Source: Granulicella sapmiensis
GTDB taxonomy: Bacteria; Acidobacteriota; Terriglobia; Terriglobales; Acidobacteriaceae
NCBI GenBank assembly: GCA_026225395.1
Contig: JAMFSR010000001.1
Span: 1 to 64,000 of the forward strand
Reading direction: 5' to 3'
DNA length: 64,000 nt
Part shown: one piece after another, positions 60,247-64,000 of the stretch
Numbering within the stretch: position 1 is the first letter of the stretch
Layout: each line of letters begins with the position of its first letter
Program-made: the position numbers and the translations under genes
Notes under the pieces: model-generated
The model's database searches: none
Seen by the model: the letters and a program-made list of their open reading frames with translations, nothing else
What the model was told of the DNA's origin: nothing

Positions 60247-61250
60247 GCCGAATTACTATTCTTGGAGCCGGTGCCTGGGGCACGGCCCTGGCGGTATCGC
60301 TCGCCCGCCGTGGCGGGCACGACCTTACGTTGTGGGCGCACTCGGCTGTTCATGCCGAAGAGTTGAGTGACACCGGAGAGAACCTGCGCTATCTGCCCGG
60401 GTTCATCCTGCCGGCGGATGTGCGGATCACGGCCGACCCGGTGCGGGCGATCGATGGCGCGGCGGTGATTCTTTCGGTGGTTCCTTCGCAGCATCTGCGG
60501 CCGCTGATGGCCGAGCTGGCGCATGCGATCAACCCGAAGCAGGTGCTGCTTTCGGCCTCCAAGGGGATTGAGGAGAAGACCTTTCTGCGGATGTCGCAGA
60601 TCATCTGCGAGCATGCGCCGGAGAACCCGGTCGGCGTGCTTTCGGGGCCGTCGTTTGCGCAGGAGGTCGCGGCAGGGATGCCGACCGCGCTGGTGATTGC
60701 GACCACGGGACACGACGAGTTTCAGCCGCTCGCGCTGAAGCTGCAGGACGACTTTACATCGCCCAGCCTGCGCGTGTACCGCAACGACGACATCATCGGT
60801 ACGGAGCTGGGCGGAGCGCTGAAGAACGTGATTGCGCTGGCGGCGGGCGTGGTTACGGGGCTGGAGCTGGGCTCGAACTCTGCCGCGGCGCTGATTACGC
60901 GCGGCATTGCGGAGATCACGCGGCTGTCTGTGGCTTGCGGAGGGCGGCGCGATACGCTGTCTGGGCTTTCCGGCGTGGGCGATCTGGTGCTGACATGCAC
61001 CGGAGGGCTTTCGCGCAACCGTGCTGTGGGTATTGAGCTGGGTAGGGGGCGGAAGCTGGCTGAAATTCTGCAAGGTTTGAATGGCAAGGTGGCGGAGGGT
61101 GTGCGCTCCACTACGGCGGCGCTTGGGCTTGCGGCGCGCTATGGCGTGGAGATGCCTATTACGGCGCAGATGGCGGCGATCCTGCATGAGGACAAGTCGC
61201 CTCGGGATGCGATCCAGAGTTTGATGTCGCGGCCGGGGCGAACGGAGTAA
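60243..61250 (+). CDS. gpsA: NAD(P)H-dependent glycerol-3-phosphate dehydrogenase
   Basis: ITILGAGAWGTALAVSLARRG, VLSGPSFAQEVAAGMPTAL, GGALKNVIALAAGVV, GVGDLVLTCTGGLSRNR; ATGA overlap with plsY. Confidence 0.96.
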   Translation: MSRITILGAGAWGTALAVSLARRGGHDLTLWAHSAVHAEELSDTGENLRYLPGFILPADVRITADPVRAIDGAAVILSVVPSQHLRPLMAELAHAINPKQVLLSASKGIEEKTFLRMSQIICEHAPENPVGVLSGPSFAQEVAAGMPTALVIATTGHDEFQPLALKLQDDFTSPSLRVYRNDDIIGTELGGALKNVIALAAGVVTGLELGSNSAAALITRGIAEITRLSVACGGRRDTLSGLSGVGDLVLTCTGGLSRNRAVGIELGRGRKLAEILQGLNGKVAEGVRSTTAALGLAARYGVEMPITAQMAAILHEDKSPRDAIQSLMSRPGRTE

Positions 61251-61436
61251 ATCAACAAATCCTGTGTTCCGTTGAACACCTTCGCTCCCTTGAAGGTTAG
61301 GGCGGCGGACGTGCGTATTTTTCGCCGCGCACATAAAAGCGAAACCGTGTAACCCTCCGAAAATCAATCAGCGTCAACCATCGCGATCCCGGGCCATGCT
61401 CTCGCACTTATGCCGCACCCAGTCGAGGCACCACCG

Positions 61437-62909
61437 ATGCAAGCTCGTAAGAAGCTCTTTGTTACGTGGACCCTTCTCCTACTCGCCGGATGCACTGCCG
61501 TCACGCCGAATACGTCTACCGTTACCACCGTGGTGACTGATCTTCTCGCCAACCTTATGCCTTATACCGATGCGACCGGCACGGTGGCGACCTATACTAC
61601 GGCTGGCTCGATCGATGAAAGCACCGCGTTCTTCCAGCCGCTGGGTACGAACCAACGGACCTGCGCGACCTGCCACCAGGCTGCACAGGCCATGAGCTTG
61701 AATGCGGCGACTACGGCTGCGCTGTTTACTTCGAGCGCGGGTACCGACCCTTTGTTTGACGCGGTTGACGGAGCGAACTGTCCGACTGCGATCACGGGCG
61801 ATACGACTTCGCACTCACTCATCCTGACCAAGGGGTTGATCCGCATTCCGGTGGAGCTGCCGGCGGGGACGCAGTTCACGCTGACGATGGTATCCGATCC
61901 GTATGGATGCGCGGTGACGATCGATCCGGCGACCAACCGGCAGATTGTATCGACGTATCGAAGGCCGTTGCCGACTACAAGCCTCAACTATCTTTCGAAC
62001 GTGATGTGGGACACGCGTGAGACGACTGTGCCGTTGACGACCGCGTCTACGTTTTCCGCGAACCTGTCGACCGACCTTACAAGCCAGTTGATGACGGCCA
62101 TTACTGAGCATGAGCAAGGGACGGCTGCACCAACTGCCGCGCAGACGACGGCCATTCTGAGCTTGCAGCAGTCTCTCTATACCGCGCAGACTGCCGACAA
62201 TGCGGCGGGGTCTCTTTCCGCGAACAATGCCAAGGGTGGGCCGACGAATTTAGCGGCGGTGAATTTTTATCCGGGGATCAACGATGCTTTCGGGGGTGAT
62301 CCACAGGGCAAGCCGTTTACGGCAGGCATCTTCAATCTGTACACCGCGTGGAACAACAGCAATGATGCACAGCAGGTGAGCATTGCGCGTGGCGAGAACA
62401 TTTTCAATACGGCTCCGATGCAGATTACGGGTGTGCGTGGGATCAACGACAACCCGGCGTTGGGCTCGCCTGCAAACCTGCGTGGGTCGTGCGGGACGTG
62501 CCACGACACACCGGATCTTGGGAACCATTCTCTGCCGTTGCCGATGGATACCGGAACACCGCGGCTGGCGGCGAGCGAGACGAACGCGCAGATCCTTGCG
62601 GGGTTGGCGCAGTTGACGCAGCCAGTGCTGCCTGTCTACCAGATCACGGGGTGCGTCGATCCAGCGACGAACAAGGCTGCTACGTACATTACGTCCGACC
62701 CGGGGCGGGCGCTGTTTACCGGTGTGTGCGCGGATGTGAACCGGACGAAGCTGCCGATTCTGCGGGGGTTGGCGGGTCGTGCGCCGTACTTCCACAATGG
62801 AGCGGCTAATGATTTGACGCAGCTGGTGAATTTTTACAATGCGCGGTTTCAGATGAATCTGAACGCGGCACAAAAACTCGATCTCATCAATTTCCTGAAC
62901 GCGCTTTAG
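61437..62909 (+). CDS. Di-haem cytochrome c family lipoprotein
   Basis: Lipobox LLLAGC; two CxxCH motifs (CATCH, CGTCH); PYFHNGAANDLTQLVNFYNARF. Confidence 0.85.
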   Translation: MQARKKLFVTWTLLLLAGCTAVTPNTSTVTTVVTDLLANLMPYTDATGTVATYTTAGSIDESTAFFQPLGTNQRTCATCHQAAQAMSLNAATTAALFTSSAGTDPLFDAVDGANCPTAITGDTTSHSLILTKGLIRIPVELPAGTQFTLTMVSDPYGCAVTIDPATNRQIVSTYRRPLPTTSLNYLSNVMWDTRETTVPLTTASTFSANLSTDLTSQLMTAITEHEQGTAAPTAAQTTAILSLQQSLYTAQTADNAAGSLSANNAKGGPTNLAAVNFYPGINDAFGGDPQGKPFTAGIFNLYTAWNNSNDAQQVSIARGENIFNTAPMQITGVRGINDNPALGSPANLRGSCGTCHDTPDLGNHSLPLPMDTGTPRLAASETNAQILAGLAQLTQPVLPVYQITGCVDPATNKAATYITSDPGRALFTGVCADVNRTKLPILRGLAGRAPYFHNGAANDLTQLVNFYNARFQMNLNAAQKLDLINFLNAL

Positions 62910-63037
62910 GAGCATGTTGAAAAAGTCGTGCCGAGCCCGGAAAGCGTACCTCAGCGGCTGAAGCCGTGTTGCAAGAGAAGCATTTATGGCACGGCTGAAG
63001 CCATGCCCCTTCGACAAAACAGAGTATTTCAACAAGC
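62910..63037. mobile_element. MITE-like / double-hairpin intergenic element
   Basis: Terminal inverted repeats GAGCATGTTGAAA (62910-62922) and TTTCAACAAGCTC (63025-63037), one mismatch; internal CGGCTGAAGCCG and GGCACGGCTGAAGCCATGCC hairpins. Confidence 0.6.
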
Positions 63038-63207
63038 TCACTGTGATCTCGCCTGCGATTGCGCTCCCAACGCGGCGTTGCGCTCTTGCATCCAAACTCG
63101 GGATGACGGGGCAATGTGCGCCGTTGTACGCAGGCCATCCTTTGTCACGTAGACTGGTGGCACTACACCGACCTCACTTAGCATCGGCACGTCAGGAGAC
63201 GAGCAGC

Positions 63208-64000
63208 ATGTCTCATAGCAACCCGGGCCCCTCTGCAGCAGACCGTGTACGCGCAACGATCGATAACTGCGAAGACGAGCCGATCCGCATTCCGGGGAGC
63301 ATCCAGCGGCACGGCTTCCTGCTGTTGCTCGACTCCACGGGCGAGAGTGTTGCCGCGGCGAGCCAGAATGCGGAAGAGTTCCTTGAAGTCCCGCTGAACC
63401 TCATCCTGGGAACGCCAATCGATACGATCCTGGATCGCGAAGTTCTTGGCGCTGTCAAAAATCTTTATGCGGGAAACGAGCCCGCGGGGGTCCAGACCTA
63501 CCTGGGGTCGTTTGCGCTGCGTGGCGGGTTCTACTCGGTGGTGACGCACCGCCTTGGGGACGAGCGGGTGCTGGAGTTCGAACGGCTGGACCGGCTGGTG
63601 AGCCCGGACATGGCCAACCAGGTGTTCACCAATTTTGTGAGCAAGCTTTCCGGCCTGCGCGATGAGACCATGCTGTGTGACGCGCTGGTGGAGCAGATCA
63701 AAAACCTTACCGGTTTCGACCGCATCCTGCTGTCCCGGTTTGATGAGGCCGGGCACGGGACTGTGCTATCTGAAGTAAACGATGGGGTGCTGCCGAGCTA
63801 TCTGGACCTGCGGTTTCCGGCATCCGACATCCCGGCGCAGGCGCGTGAGCTTTACATCCTGAACACGGTGCGGATCATTCCGGATGCGGGCTATACACCT
63901 TCTCCACTGCAGGGGCTTGCCAAGCGGCCGATGCGGAACCTCGATCTTTCGATGTCGATCCTGCGCAGTGTTTCGCCGATCCATGTGGAGTACATGCGGA
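63208..64000 (+). CDS. Bacteriophytochrome photosensory module (PAS-GAF), 3'-truncated by window edge
   Basis: My translation from ATG 63208: NCEDEPIRIPGSIQRHGFLLLLD (N-terminal Cys site), FPASDIPAQARELYILNTVRIIPD, SVSPIHVEYMR. Not in the ORF track because no stop lies in the window. Confidence 0.93.
   Translation, partial: MSHSNPGPSAADRVRATIDNCEDEPIRIPGSIQRHGFLLLLDSTGESVAAASQNAEEFLEVPLNLILGTPIDTILDREVLGAVKNLYAGNEPAGVQTYLGSFALRGGFYSVVTHRLGDERVLEFERLDRLVSPDMANQVFTNFVSKLSGLRDETMLCDALVEQIKNLTGFDRILLSRFDEAGHGTVLSEVNDGVLPSYLDLRFPASDIPAQARELYILNTVRIIPDAGYTPSPLQGLAKRPMRNLDLSMSILRSVSPIHVEYMR

Noticed and set aside
62928-63152. 74-aa plus ORF (VPQRLKPCCKRSIYGTAEAMPLRQ)
   Set aside because: Lies within the MITE-like element; a translation of repeat DNA.
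63178-63756. 192-aa minus ORF and neighbouring minus ORFs to 63984
   Set aside because: Antisense to the bacteriophytochrome frame, which carries clear family motifs.

Overview
The window looks like a contiguous piece of a high-GC bacterial chromosome, probably an acidobacterium of the Granulicella/Terriglobus/Edaphobacter type. That placement is an inference from gene content and repeat style and was not tested. It is gene-dense and mostly ordinary: proS (partial), PBP1-type penicillin-binding protein, pgi, dapA, topA, dprA, mqnA, ffs (SRP RNA), fabH, rimO, yacG, pgpA, cinA, plsY-gpsA, a fused LptF/LptG-like permease, esterases, peptidases and a pectinesterase. Items worth a second look: (1) a REP-associated tyrosine transposase (RAYT) gene bracketed by copies of a double-hairpin REP family, GGGCTAAAGCCC...CTAATCC, with seven copies in the window showing compensatory stem changes; (2) a second, unrelated palindrome family, also with covarying stems; (3) a 128-bp MITE-like element with near-perfect terminal inverted repeats; (4) a sharp GC-skew polarity switch at about 39 kb that does not follow gene orientation; (5) an uncharacterised two-gene cassette at 7.1-9.8 kb behind a near-consensus promoter; (6) a structured leader candidate ahead of an SGNH/MBOAT O-acylation pair; (7) BLUF plus EAL overlapping genes and a truncated bacteriophytochrome at the right edge; (8) two toxin-antitoxin modules, VapBC-like and HicAB; (9) a tandem duplication of small secreted proteins including their leader; (10) telomere-like TTTTAGG/ATTAGGG repeats just after stop codons. 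No CRISPR array, rRNA, tRNA or prophage was recognised. All family calls are by motif reading; no database search was run.
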